Under the pieces are notes generated by a model. It ran no database searches, was not told the DNA's origin, and saw only the letters and a list, made by a program, of their open reading frames with translations. The translations under genes were made by a program, and so were the position numbers. This document shows positions 31,303-41,590 of a DNA stretch of 64,000 bases, in pieces. This DNA comes from Diplonema japonicum (lineage: Eukaryota; Euglenozoa; Diplonemea; Diplonemida; Diplonemidae): positions 472,374 to 536,373 of the forward strand of contig OZ025697.1 in NCBI GenBank assembly GCA_964019335.1. Reading direction: 5' to 3'. Within the stretch, counting starts at the first letter, position 1; every line of letters starts with the position of its first letter.

Positions 31303-32601
31303 TCACAAAAACGGGTCCACGGTCCCACGTGAGAGCTGCTTCGTCTGAATGACTTGCTCCATGACCTGTCCGGGGGAGAGGTTCTTCATCAGTACAGACG
31401 GCGCTTGCATTGAAAGCCTGCTGTACGACTCTAGCAGCATCGCAAGGTGATCATCTGCAAAATTGAACATCTGTGCAGCTGCGTGCTCCTCGACAGTCGC
31501 TGCTAGTGCTTGTGGTGAGATACGCGCCTTGCTGTACATCAGCATGCACCGTACAGCCGTCTCTTCCCGCGAGCCGAACCACCCCCTCTCTAAGATGACC
31601 CTTTTCACCTTCGTGAACAGTGGCACAATCCTAAATCTAGGCAACCCACTCACCACCTCCAAGCACAACACCAAGTCCCTCAGTTTGAACCCACTAGTTT
31701 TTTCATTGACCATGAGTAGTAAATTGCTAGCCACATCTTTGCTGCCCGAATATTTCAACCCCACCAGGGCATGGAGCAGCACTCCTAGGTCACCTGGGGA
31801 AAGGATGGTGCTCAATCGCTCGTTTGCAAGCAACTTTACCACGTGGTTCATCAAAGCGCTGGCCTGCAGTCGCGCCTTAGAGGCGGCGTAAACGGCACCA
31901 GGAAGGGCTCTTGTGTCATTCAAGTCAAGACACTTGATCAACTGGCCGTAACACGTGGTTGTCATGGTTGCAAGTGGCTTGCTTGGATGAACTGGTTTGT
32001 AACCACTTTTGGCGAGTGCTTGCAGGAGAGACGAGACGTCACGTGCCGGCCATGCGCGGGAGTTTGTCGCCAGATCTGCAGCGAGCAGCGTATGCATGGC
32101 AGGTGTGAAGTACGACATTTCAGAAGAAACGGTCATCGCCACGGCAAGATCGCGGGGCTCCTTGAATATGGTGAGACCCCTCTTCACGACTGTCCTGTAG
32201 AGCAGCGGCAGTAGGATGTTGACAGATGCTTTCTGTGAGGACCACATCAGCGCAGCCACGAGCCCCCCATTGATATTCTCATCTCTGCAGAATTGCTCTC
32301 TTCCGTATTCAAACAAGTACGGAGCGTCGACATCGCACCTGACGCTTCCCCACAGCACCCACCCCCACTGCTGTTTGTATCTCTGCATCCCCTCCCTCTT
32401 GCAGTTTTCCGTAATGTTATCCACCACTTTCACCTTCACGCTGTACGGTACCCCTACCGTGTTCACACATGCCCACAACACCTGCAGTTCGTGGCCATAC
32501 CACATATCTTTTCTGTGCCGCACGTATTTCTTAACAACATCGCAAGCTTCGTTGTGCTTCCCACTCTGCACCAGTCGCTTTAAGGTATCTATCAGGTGCA
32601 T
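31303..32601 (-). CDS. 432-aa helical-repeat protein, possibly organellar RNA-related
   Basis: Start set at ATG 32601 (MHLIDTLKRLVQSG), 6 nt after a CCCACAG acceptor. The frame stays open to 32907 but that part is homopolymer-derived (FFFPSLLFLL, PPPPPP) and is taken as spacer. The protein shows repeated about 35-40 residue helical pairs (DVSSLLQALAKSGY, DLGVLLHALVGLKYSG, RDLVLCLEVVSGLPRF). These resemble FASTK/OPR-like repeats of proteins that act on mitochondrial or plastid RNA, but no RAP domain is visible. Function is uncertain. Confidence 0.55.
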   Translation of the reverse strand: MHLIDTLKRLVQSGKHNEACDVVKKYVRHRKDMWYGHELQVLWACVNTVGVPYSVKVKVVDNITENCKREGMQRYKQQWGWVLWGSVRCDVDAPYLFEYGREQFCRDENINGGLVAALMWSSQKASVNILLPLLYRTVVKRGLTIFKEPRDLAVAMTVSSEMSYFTPAMHTLLAADLATNSRAWPARDVSSLLQALAKSGYKPVHPSKPLATMTTTCYGQLIKCLDLNDTRALPGAVYAASKARLQASALMNHVVKLLANERLSTILSPGDLGVLLHALVGLKYSGSKDVASNLLLMVNEKTSGFKLRDLVLCLEVVSGLPRFRIVPLFTKVKRVILERGWFGSREETAVRCMLMYSKARISPQALAATVEEHAAAQMFNFADDHLAMLLESYSRLSMQAPSVLMKNLSPGQVMEQVIQTKQLSRGTVDPFL

Positions 32602-33430
32602 GCATGCCTGTGGGTCGCAAGGTACGGAACGATACAGAATAAAATATGAAAGGGGAGAGTGAGGGGGGGGGGGGGGGGGGCGAAAAGGCTGGAAAGGGAA
32701 TATATTTTTCAAGGAGAGGCCGAAGTACCACAAAAGGCCACACTCGTGACTTATAAGAAGAAAAAGAAGAGAAGGGAAAAAAAAAACTTCTAATTTCTTT
32801 TTTAGCCGTATTTCAAAAAAGTTATTTGGGGGGGTACTCAAAAAAGAAAATAAAAATATTAAGGTATGAACGTTTACAGAGATTTCAGATTCCTCTTTAG
32901 AATTCAATTTAAAAATATTTAATGATTTAAAATACGGTAATCAACGGGGAGGGGGGGGGAGATAAACCCGCAAGTTTCCCTAAGGGGACCATAGATCGTG
33001 GGAGCAGGGAACACCAATTTTGGAGGGGCTGCATAAATGCTACACGCAAGGAGGCTTGCGGTGCCCTCTTCCTCGATCGGCTCACGCGCTGTGCTTGCTC
33101 TCCTCTGTTCCAGATCCACACTTTTTCACTTGTATCACCTACTAGATTCTTCTCAGGCATCGCCATCAACGACCCACCAAGAGCAGCAGTATGATTAAGG
33201 AGGAAAACAATTTGGGTAAAGTGGTGGCGTCCAGTTCTGGGCAGCCACATTGATAGGTACGGGAAGTGAAAGTAAGGGGGGTAAGGAAGGGAGGTTGAGA
33301 AAAAAAAGAAAAAAAACCAATCCTTCAACTGTCAAAGGATCTTTTTTGCTGTTCACAGTAGAACCATAAAAAAGGGCTTGTGGTTGGAGCGTGGGGAAAG
33401 GGGGAGGGGGAAACAATGGGATCGCAAGGA
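32602..33430. other. intergenic spacer with one doubtful small gene
   Basis: 32602-32918 is low-complexity. 32919-33165 has ordinary composition and is open in two minus-strand frames from ATG 33162 or 33168. One is unspliced (78 codons). The other uses a possible 38-nt intron (GTAGGT...ACAG) leading to RRASTAREPIEEEGTASLL and PVDYRILNH. 33195-33300 shows no clear gene and no acceptor lies next to the ATG. I cannot choose between a small gene and non-coding DNA. Confidence 0.3.
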
Positions 33431-35071
33431 CTAGTTGTACTCTTCGTCTTTGCATTTGTTAACGAAAGGAGTCTCTTCCTCATCTTCCTCTTCGCTGTTC
33501 TTGTCCTTCGGTGACCACCAGATGAAGAGTGGTGTCAACAGCGTCATGAAAGTGGACGTGCCCAAGCTGATCCACACCAACTTGTAAAGGTTGGACCAGT
33601 CCATGTAAGAGATGTTAAAGTGGGAGACGATGGGTGCCGTGATCCACCCCCTGACAGAGGCACCTGTGTCCATGACAGAGAGGAAGATCGAGTAGCTCAG
33701 CAATCTCTTTTCAGGGATGGTCATCTCTGTGGCAATGACCTCTTTCGGGACCAGAACCAGCTGGCTCGTGAAGGCCATGATAGCAGTGGTTACCATCCTG
33801 TAGTGAAGGGGGTCGTAGCAGCCGCCCATGAAGTCGACGCAGATCTGCGGGGCAGAGGGCGTCATGGAGATGGGTGCTGATGCCATGGGCGGGATGTCCG
33901 TCTTGACGAACGGGATCGTCAGCATGCCCGTGAGACCTGCTAAGAGACCCATCGCAGGAAGGACCCACCTCACCCTTTGTGCGTTCGCAAGAGGGCCGTA
34001 GCACAAGGACGCCAGCAGCGTTGAACCGTACGAGATCAGACTGAGGTGCACAAGGTCGCATTGAGCAGGGAACATTTCGTACTGGAAGAAATACACCGAG
34101 CCCAGTGCACTGGGGGTGATGTTTATCAAAAACAGGAAGACCGCCGTCGCGATGCTCGGCGCGAACTTCTTGAACGCAGAATAGATCTCCTTCAAGTCGA
34201 TGCTAGCGTTGGACGCCAGGAATATAGCAGAACCCACTGCCACAGTGCTGACAGTGGCGAGCACAGGCCAGAAGACATTCTTGTCGAAGAAGGACTTCAG
34301 CGTGATCCACACAAGCACAAGTTCCATCACGAAGACCAAACCCGTCACCTTGAGTATGTCATGCTGCGATTCACGGTTCCTCTTCTCGACGACCTGAAGC
34401 TTTTTGGACTCAGAAGGCTCGGGTATCAGAGGGAATAGTGCACCGCAGGCAATGCACACAAGCCCTGTAATAAGTAGCACTGTCTCAAAACTCAGCCTGT
34501 GATGATCCCTTGAGCAGGAATACACGGCCAGCTGCAGAAGGGTTGCAACAAGCGAACCAAGACTGCGGGAGGCGGTGGCGAGCGACTGAAGGTTCCCTGC
34601 ATTCTTCATGTCCCTGTGGGCATAGTCCATCAGCACGGCACCGCAGACAAGCTCGTTGAACGCCCAGAAGAACTGCTGGATGAAAACAGTCCCGAATGCA
34701 AGCCTTGTGCTTCGCACGAAGTAGCCGTTGATGAGATACAAGCTCCCTGCGGCAAAACAAGTGATCGTTACCCAGGGCCTCCTGTGGTAACCCTTAATGG
34801 GGAGGTAGTCCATGATGTAGGCGTAGATGGGTTTCAGCGACCACGGGATGAAGGTGAAGGCTTCGTAGTTGCTGAGAGTGTCCTGCGCCATCCCGAGCTC
34901 TAAGAGCCACGCAGAGTTGGCTATCATCGGGAAGGTTTGCACCCATGCGTTCACAAAGTAGATAACAAGCAGTCCTAGAGGCAAGTAGTTCACCTTCGCA
35001 TGGTACACATCAAACTTCTCCCTCCAAGTCGTTGGCATGTCTGACATTATCCCTGTTGCGGTAGAGGTCAT
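33431..35071 (-). CDS. BT1/FBT-family folate-biopterin transporter-like protein
   Basis: A 546-aa single-exon membrane protein with about 12 hydrophobic segments. It carries family hallmarks: IPWSLKPIYAYIMDYLPIKG near residues 75-95, RRPWVTI just after, and MDYAHRDMKNAGNLQSL further on. FBT/BT1 proteins, found in kinetoplastids, apicomplexans, algae and cyanobacteria, carry folates, biopterin or S-adenosylmethionine; the substrate here is unknown. The C-terminal tail is cytosolic-looking and acidic (NSEEEDEEETPFV). The leader before the ATG is T-rich, with the nearest acceptor about 40 nt upstream. Confidence 0.85.
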   Translation of the reverse strand: MTSTATGIMSDMPTTWREKFDVYHAKVNYLPLGLLVIYFVNAWVQTFPMIANSAWLLELGMAQDTLSNYEAFTFIPWSLKPIYAYIMDYLPIKGYHRRPWVTITCFAAGSLYLINGYFVRSTRLAFGTVFIQQFFWAFNELVCGAVLMDYAHRDMKNAGNLQSLATASRSLGSLVATLLQLAVYSCSRDHHRLSFETVLLITGLVCIACGALFPLIPEPSESKKLQVVEKRNRESQHDILKVTGLVFVMELVLVWITLKSFFDKNVFWPVLATVSTVAVGSAIFLASNASIDLKEIYSAFKKFAPSIATAVFLFLINITPSALGSVYFFQYEMFPAQCDLVHLSLISYGSTLLASLCYGPLANAQRVRWVLPAMGLLAGLTGMLTIPFVKTDIPPMASAPISMTPSAPQICVDFMGGCYDPLHYRMVTTAIMAFTSQLVLVPKEVIATEMTIPEKRLLSYSIFLSVMDTGASVRGWITAPIVSHFNISYMDWSNLYKLVWISLGTSTFMTLLTPLFIWWSPKDKNSEEEDEEETPFVNKCKDEEYN

Positions 35072-35456
35072 GCGAATTTAAAAAGAAAAAAGAAAAAAAC
35101 ATTATGGGCTGGGTAGGAGATGCTACATGCTCCTATTAGCACACAAAACGGCTGTTTGTCCGGACCTCATGATCACAGGTGCCACCAATGGTGTGTTGTG
35201 ACCATCAAGAGGCATTCGCCCCCTTTGCGGTCCACGCGAAGAGACGGCAGTGGGGGTACCAGCCGTGCAGCCGCCGTACCTGCATGCTAAACACTTATGG
35301 AGCAAAGTGGAGCAAAGATGAGGGGGAGGGGGAAGGGTAAATAACGTTTACTGGAATTTGCGCAAAAAAGGAAAAAGGAGAAAGCAGAAAAAAAAGAGAA
35401 AAAAGTATAAAGAAGTAAAGAAATAAAAAGATGCAAGTGTTATTATTATGTACCGT
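35072..35456. other. intergenic spacer with a 30-codon ORF
   Basis: 35110-35300 has ordinary composition. A TGCAG acceptor near 35285 is followed on the minus strand by a short frame starting MPLDGHNTPLVAP and ending TAG at about 35123. It could be a peptide, a leader or a non-coding RNA. 35310-35450 is A-rich low-complexity DNA. Confidence 0.3.
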
Positions 35457-37696
35457 TTACTGTTCCTTCTTAGTCACAGAGACACGAGCCTTGTTCCTCT
35501 TCCCGCCAAGGACCCTCGAACGCTGGGCAAGCATGTGGGAGTAGAGACCCGAAAGACCGACAACGTAAACGCCAATGAGGAGGGGAAGGCCACCCACCTT
35601 GAAGACCTGCTGGATGGCCCACAAGTAGCTGTACTCGGAAGTTGGCTGCGAGTTAGCAACGGCGTGGTTAAGAGTGCCAATCTCACCTGCAACACCCATG
35701 GGGTACAGCACGATGAACAGGGTGTACCTAAGCCATGTCAGGACCTTCGACTGCACAGGCCCGTAGTACGAGTAGCGCACTACCTCAGTCAAAGACCAAG
35801 CGAAAAGCATCATTCTAGTCCACACGACATCATTGGTGAAGGCACCCTTGGTCTCGTTCATCACAGACACCACAAAGACTCTTGAAAGCACTTGGATGAA
35901 GGTCGTCATCACACCGCTCTTGGTAATTCCAAGCAGAGCGTGCAGAACTTCCATCCAAGCAAGCATCTGGAAGACAGTGAGGTTCTCGCCGATTTTGGCC
36001 CACAATCCGGTGCCGGTCCCCTCAATCTCGTGCTTGAGAAGGGTGTAAAGAGATGCTGCCCAGCCTGCCACCTGCCCGTAGTTGTACATAACCATGTAAG
36101 GCGTAATGATGAACATGAGGAAGACAGCCGCCAGAACCGAGGGGGTACCGACTCGGCCGAACTTGTAACCGCACCTCCAAGCACCTCCGTGGAAGGAGTT
36201 GTCGGAGAACAAGCACATAGGGTTCACGAGCTCCTTCTTGGGGTTGCTTGCGGAGGTCTCGTCGTTGAGGTCTGCAAGCAGCAGGCCTGTCATGACGGCG
36301 TTGGAGGTCTCCTGCTCGAAGACCTCAACAGGCTTGAAGTGGTGCATGCCCTTGTAGGCAAGAGCGAAGGACCTGTTGCTCACAACAGATTTCTGTGAAG
36401 TGTTCATTAAAACATTGTTCTTTACCATACCGTTGCGGTGGACGGTGCGATGTTGGTGGACACGATGCACCCATCACGGCGGGAGAGGATGGCTCTCCAG
36501 TGCTGGAGTCTCTTGGCCAGGATGTAGTTGGGGCCCTGCTCGGGGACGATGGCATCGCAGACGGACAGGTCGGTCCCTTCAACAGGCTTCTGGAAGTTGG
36601 GGGCCATCTTGAAGGAGGTGAACTGAAGCAGACCAGCACACAACTTCTGCCACATGGGCTGCCTGTTGTAGTTGGACTTAGCAGCCGCCATAGCGGTGGA
36701 AGGCACAACATGCGCATCAGTGGGTGTGCACAGGTAGGCAAGGGACGGCTTGACCTTGCGCTTAGCAACCATCTCCTTAATGATGGCGTCCATGGCTACA
36801 GAGAGCTTCACGAAGAGAGGGCCGTCCAAGTAAGCATAGGCACCCAGCACAAGCCTCTTCTCAGGGTACTGCTCCAACAACCATGTCCTAACCTCAGGAG
36901 TTTTCGAGAGAAGGTCGCACCCGGCAATTTCAGCAAGCTGCTCGTCGGTCTTCGACCCCTGGTTCTCAGACACAGGGAAGATGAGGGTCCCAGCGCTTGC
37001 CCTCGCCTGCTTGATGAGCGAGTCCCAGATTGGCTTCCGGTTGAGGTCCAGGGCGATGACGTTGGCACCCAATGACATGAGGAGGGGGTAAGGGCCCATT
37101 GCCGACGCAGCACCGAACAACACGAAGTAAGATCCAGAGAGGTCAAGCCACTTGGCCTGCTCGCTGACTTTCTGCAGGGAGCTACCACAGGACAGCTCGA
37201 CGACGCCGTTCCTCACCCACTGCTCGATCTGAGCAGAGAGCTCAATGCCGGTCAGGTCTTTGCCCTTGTAGGGCACTCTGTACTCGGTGACCCTGCTGCC
37301 GTTACCCTTGATGACGGCGGTCTTGTAGATGCTATCAGTGTACTTGGCCATGGCCTCAGGCACGGATGTCTCTGTGTCATTCCTGATGAAGCGGAACTTG
37401 TTGTGCAGGTGTTGTTCTCCAGCCTCTGCAATGGCATAAGCGTTCTTCGGGCTTTCAGCGGAAAGCTTCACCTGGTTCACAACGTGCCTGGCGTAGCCGA
37501 ACCTCCACCCCCTCTGCTTCTTCACACTGTGTTTAATGATGCTTTAAACGTGAACATACGATTCCGCTGCCTCACTGCTGACAGGGCGCACGGCAGCCTC
37601 AAAGGTGCCCTGGTTGACGGCAGTGGTGGACCTCTCACCCTTATCGTCCACAGGGAACTCCACACCGTCAGGCTTTCTTACAGGCTTCTTCGACAT
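35457..37696 (-). CDS. fused SDR-like + 3-hydroxyacyl-CoA dehydratase (HACD/PHS1), 722 aa
   Basis: Three exons (37560-37696, 36431-37526, 35457-36392) with introns of 33 nt (37527-37559) and 38 nt (36393-36430), each holding an in-frame stop; both joins keep frame. Residues about 170-410 look Rossmann-like: SYFVLFGAASAMG then LGANVIALD, as in short-chain dehydrogenases, but the usual YxxxK reads MAAAK. Residues about 470-720 are an HACD: YNYGQVAGWAASLY, LLGITKSGV, WSLTEVVRYSYYG and LRYTLFIVLYPMGVAGE, keeping the Tyr/Glu catalytic motif. HACD removes water from 3-hydroxyacyl-CoA in very-long-chain fatty acid elongation, in the ER membrane. The preceding step is a ketoacyl-CoA reductase, an SDR, so the fusion may pair two steps; the altered YxxxK makes reductase activity doubtful. 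An acceptor (TTGCAG) lies 21 nt before ATG. Confidence 0.8.
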
Positions 37697-38390
37697 TTTA
37701 GTAACTTCTTTAATGACCTGCAACGAGTGCAATGCACCGAAAAATATCGCAACTAGCAAGAGTACTAAACATAGGTCGTGACAAGCATGGCACGTATTGC
37801 GAACAGCACTACAGCCCTTGCATAAGAGAGAGCTTGCAGTGCCCATACAGCCAAAAAAGAGGGGAAAGAAAAAAGAAAAATCTTAATAATGTCAGTCCAT
37901 GTTACCGTATTTCATCATTCTACAAAGCAGTTGCATACATGGCCCTCAGCGATGCTAACGAGTTCTCGTGTTGCAGGTGCTTTTTATAACTACTTTACAC
38001 GCATGGATGGATGCCGAACTCTGCTACGCCGGATTGTTCGGCGGGAGTGCCATCTTACTATCCATCTTTTGCCTCTTTCTACGGGATAGGAGGCCACACT
38101 GCCGTCCCGAAAAGAAACGAAGGAAAACAGGAATAGTAAAACGAAGGGAAGAAGGAGAGAGAAAAAGGGGAAATAGAGTAAGGCAATCACCATGATGGGG
38201 AGAAGTGATACACGCAGTGGCGTCCCACTGAATGCTCCTTGCTACCTGGTTTGACGCTTATATATTTTCCAATCCGAAAAAAGAACTAGACTTGCGCACC
38301 AAAAAAAGGGGTAAAGGGTGCAAAATAGTTTTCACAGGAGGTTACTTCTAATGTCCTGCAAGGCTCTTCGGCGGCTTTATCTACTACGGC
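37697..38390. other. intergenic spacer with ambiguous short ORFs on both strands
   Basis: 37890-38200 has ordinary composition. On the plus strand an A-rich leader precedes ATG 37889; a possible 70-nt intron from GTATTT to TTGCAG would give a 70-80 aa protein with a hydrophobic segment (YAGLFGGSAILLSIFCLFL). On the minus strand ATG 38193 opens 67 codons with a hydrophobic start. The two exclude each other and neither is recognised. The minus strand fits the neighbours better. Confidence 0.3.
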
Positions 38391-39911
38391 CTATATGTGA
38401 TGGATCACACGTGGCTCTAATGACGCTTCAGCAGGCGACGGCAGGAGAGGCTGAACACTGGGGAAGCTCTGTACCCCAACGTCCCGTATTTCTGTCAATT
38501 CTGGTTGTGCAGCCATTGCGTCGTAACCTTGTTGGAGGTAAAAGGCAGCAAGCCACGCAAGACTCGCAACGGCACACCCCGTGCACGACACCAGGACGTA
38601 CGCCCTCCACGGTGTGATGGGGCGCTCATCCTCGTCAAGGAGAACCCCCATGACTAGAGGCCCAGGAATAGCACCAATGACCCTCATAAGAAGGCTCTGC
38701 AAACCAACAGCCAAACCTCTATGCTTTTGAAACACAACACGTTGCGCAGATGTCACAACAGGAACAGACATCGTGAACTGCAGCGTCAAGGACACGGAGA
38801 TGATCAGCAAGAACGCACCCACGTCGTCAAAGAGGAAAGCGATCAACGTGAAGGGCACCGAGAGCCCTGTCGTGACTGCCATCATGAGCATGGGTTTTCT
38901 GCTGTGACCCACACCCCACCCCATTCGTTTTGGGAGGTAACCGCCCATGTAAGACCCGAATGAGATCATAGGGATCAAAGTGCCCGTCAGCAGAGATGCC
39001 GTGCTTCGTCTTACACACAGCTGCTTCTCGATATATCGAGGACCAAAGGCTATGACAGCTGTGCTTTGAAACATGTGCACAATGCCTCCTAACGTAACTA
39101 GGAGGAACCTTGTATTCGTCATCAGCGCCACGACACCTTGCTTGAAATCCTGCACTGATTGAGTAGCCTCTTCGTCGTGCATGTGGTCCCATGACCCTTC
39201 GGGAAGGTTCTCGATCGTACCGCAACACGTCGCATTGGTGGGTGTGCTGTAGTACTTCTTGCTGAAGAAGAACCAAAAACCCCACGGGGCTAAGCACACG
39301 CCAAGTATCCAGAATGGGTACCGCCATTGGTCACATCCTTCCATCTGAGGTGTTGCCGCGAAGGGGGCAGTCATGTTAAGAGCACTGCTGCAGTCATTCG
39401 TTCCTTCGGATGCGTCGGTGCACCCGCTGAGGAAACTTCCTGCGAGCATGAGGCCACCTATGACTCCAAAGGGCGCCAGCACCATCAGCCAGCCTGTGTA
39501 GTCAGAAGCAACGGCCTTGCACTGAACATTATTGTCAATGTGAATGCATCCCAACACCCATATAATAGTTCCACCTGCTCCTGCCACTACTTGCAAGATA
39601 GTAAAAAGGAAGAGATTGGAGACCATTCCAAAGAGTGCGACAGCTGCACTACAGAACACAAACCCAGCACCGATCCACCTCGTAGGGTAACGGCTCCCGA
39701 GATAGCCACAAGGAGTTGCAATGCACACAGCACCTATGTCGTAGCAAACAATAATCCACCCAAGCTCAAACGTCGATAGGTTGAAATTACTCTCCAGAGC
39801 TGTAAGTGCGCCTGTAGTGACACCGCTGATCATTGCCGCCCACATCCCCATCACAGACATCACCTGCACCATAGTCTTGAAGCTCACGTCCATGCATTTT
39901 AGCGATGCCAT
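38391..39911 (-). CDS. OATP/SLCO-like major facilitator transporter
   Basis: A 506-aa single-exon protein with about 12 hydrophobic segments. It matches the organic-anion transporter branch of the MFS: ALTALESNFNLSTFELGWI and YDIGAVCIATPCGYLGSR in the N-half, FGPRYIEKQL plus GTLIPMISFGSYMGGYLPKR after the middle loop, and LQSLLMRVIGAIPGPLVMG in the C-half. A cysteine-containing loop (CTDASEGTNDC) lies between segments 5 and 6, as in these carriers. Substrates cannot be read from sequence. The ATG is 7 nt after a TAGTACAG acceptor, and only 47 bp separate it from the J-domain gene upstream. Confidence 0.78.
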   Translation of the reverse strand: MASLKCMDVSFKTMVQVMSVMGMWAAMISGVTTGALTALESNFNLSTFELGWIIVCYDIGAVCIATPCGYLGSRYPTRWIGAGFVFCSAAVALFGMVSNLFLFTILQVVAGAGGTIIWVLGCIHIDNNVQCKAVASDYTGWLMVLAPFGVIGGLMLAGSFLSGCTDASEGTNDCSSALNMTAPFAATPQMEGCDQWRYPFWILGVCLAPWGFWFFFSKKYYSTPTNATCCGTIENLPEGSWDHMHDEEATQSVQDFKQGVVALMTNTRFLLVTLGGIVHMFQSTAVIAFGPRYIEKQLCVRRSTASLLTGTLIPMISFGSYMGGYLPKRMGWGVGHSRKPMLMMAVTTGLSVPFTLIAFLFDDVGAFLLIISVSLTLQFTMSVPVVTSAQRVVFQKHRGLAVGLQSLLMRVIGAIPGPLVMGVLLDEDERPITPWRAYVLVSCTGCAVASLAWLAAFYLQQGYDAMAAQPELTEIRDVGVQSFPSVQPLLPSPAEASLEPRVIHHI

Positions 39912-39958
39912 CTTCTTCCTGTACTACATAAATATGTGCACATTTCGAAGTATACAAT

Positions 39959-40351
39959 CTACAGAGTGGAAACTCTTCGTTTTCTGCGTGGTGGAGGAAC
40001 TGGTGTGTGTATTTCCTGTTGCAACTCGCTCAATTCCTTGTAAAGTGCTTCGAGGGCGGCATCACCCCCACAGCGTTTCTCCGACAAAACAGGTTCCTCT
40101 TTTCTCAGTTTGGTTGTCCAAGGACCCTCCGTGCGTGTCCCCAATAGAACTGTGCCGTGACCCTTTCGCGACTCTAGATGCTTGAAAGAGCGGATCGCTT
40201 TTTCAATTGCACCACTCGCATTGCCAACATTGCTGCCACACTTATCCGGATGATGCTGCATTAGAAGGTTTCTGAAAGCGGTCTTTATTTCCACCCACCC
40301 TGCATCTGCATCTACACCCAATGTTTCCCTTGCCTCAGCATCTCCCATCAT
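39959..40351 (-). CDS. small J-domain (DnaJ-like) protein, 130 aa
   Basis: The N-terminal J domain spans about residues 5-65, with EARETLGVDADAGWVEIKTA leading to the HPDK loop (MQHHPDKCG). J proteins bind and stimulate Hsp70 ATPase. After the J domain there is a basic/charged tail ending PPPRRKRRVSTL, a possible nuclear-targeting or RNA-binding end. No zinc-finger or G/F region, so it is a class C J protein; the Hsp70 partner is unknown. The ATG lies 4 nt after a CTGCAG acceptor. Confidence 0.82.
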   Translation of the reverse strand: MMGDAEARETLGVDADAGWVEIKTAFRNLLMQHHPDKCGSNVGNASGAIEKAIRSFKHLESRKGHGTVLLGTRTEGPWTTKLRKEEPVLSEKRCGGDAALEALYKELSELQQEIHTPVPPPRRKRRVSTL

Positions 40352-40449
40352 GTTGCTGCAGGTGGTTCACAAAAGCTAGCAATTTGATACAAAAAAATAT
40401 CTAATGGGATAACTCTACGATACGACGCACGAGGCAAACCATGCTCATC

Positions 40450-41510
40450 TCATCTCATCTCCAGTTGACACATCCTGGCCAGCAGCCCTGCAAGCTGAGA
40501 AAAAAAATATATTAAGTGTCATTTGTGGATACCTGAAGTGGCGTGGAGGCCCCTTCAATCATTTTGTGGTGCGTCATGCCGATTAGGCGCACAAACTCCA
40601 TTTGAACTACATCGCTGAGGCCTGCCATCGTGGTGCACACCTTGAAGAAAGTGGCTATCACGTCGATAGGAGCGTACCCCTTCGCGAGCAGCTGTTCACG
40701 TGTCCGTTGTTTCACTTCCCATACCTTGTCCAGTTTCTTTTGCCCGTCGGAGTAGTTCGCGTTGGCACAGTCCCGCAGAACGTCTTCGATAATGGTAGGG
40801 TGTGGCTGGTCAATCACCTTAAAGATGGTGTCTGCCGTCACAGTGCCGTAGCCGCTGAACGCCGCTTGCAGCGTGTTGATTGCGTTTCTCAAGTCACCTT
40901 CTGCGATATACAGAAGCGACTCGATCCCGTCCTCTGTGTACGGAACGTTCTCAGCTCTGATGACAGTCATGAGCCTCTCGTGCACGTCGGCATTGTCTAA
41001 TCTTGTAAAACGCAGCACCGCGCACCTCGACTGGATAGGCTCGATGATCTTGCTAGAGTAGTTGCAGGCAAGGGCAAAACGTGTTGTCGCTGAGTGCAGT
41101 TCCATTGTCCTCGTGAGTGCTTGTTGCGCTGTTTTCATCATTGAGTCCACTTCGTCCAGGATTATGATCTTGTGCCGCCCATTAGGTAGTGTGACCTTTT
41201 TCTGTGCGAAGGTCTTGATTTTGTCCCTCACAACGCCGATTCCCCTCTCGTTCGACGCGTTAAGCTCCAGCACTGCATCATCGTACTTGTCACCGAGAAG
41301 CTCTCGCGCCAAGGCGCCTATGCTTGTGGTTTTTCCAGTACCGGGGGGGCCTGTTATTATAACATTGGGCATATTACCATCCCTGGCCACAACCTTCAGT
41401 CGCGCGACAGTGTCCTCATTCCCTACTACGTCTTTTATGCTCTTTGGGCGGTACTTCTCCACCCATGGCACCAGGCTTGCGTGCCCTTGCTCTGCGTCAC
41501 CGCCGCTCAT
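40450..41510 (-). CDS. RFC2: replication factor C subunit 2 (small clamp-loader subunit)
   Basis: Two exons (40533-41510 and 40450-40494) around a 38-nt intron (40495-40532) give 340 aa. Without splicing the protein ends LQVSTNDT; spliced it ends LQLAGLLARMCQLEMR, matching the RFC2 C-terminal helix. AAA+ motifs: PWVEKYRP at 15-22, Walker A GPPGTGKT at 54-61, LNASNERG at 83-90, Walker B IILDEVD at 116-122, SRC at 161-163. RFC loads the PCNA clamp onto primer-template DNA in the nucleus. The AGYAPIDVI and NVIITGPPG context favour RFC2 over RFC3-5. An acceptor (CCTATAG) lies 10 nt before ATG. Confidence 0.92.
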
Positions 41511-41590
41511 TGCTGTTGTGCTATAGGTGAGAGGATGTGAGAAAGCAACTAATAAGTTAAAGCGAACTGTAGAAACAAGTCCAGGTCTTT

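Noticed and set aside
32602-32907. N-terminal extension of the 432-aa protein
   Set aside because: It is coded by homopolymer runs (poly-Phe, poly-Pro) and lies upstream of a good CCCACAG acceptor 6 nt before ATG 32601.
35457-37525. Reading the HACD and the SDR-like region as two separate genes
   Set aside because: The 38-nt gap has exact intron ends (GTATGG...CACAG), keeps phase and matches the other introns; the fusion is preferred, with the two-gene reading kept as a finding.
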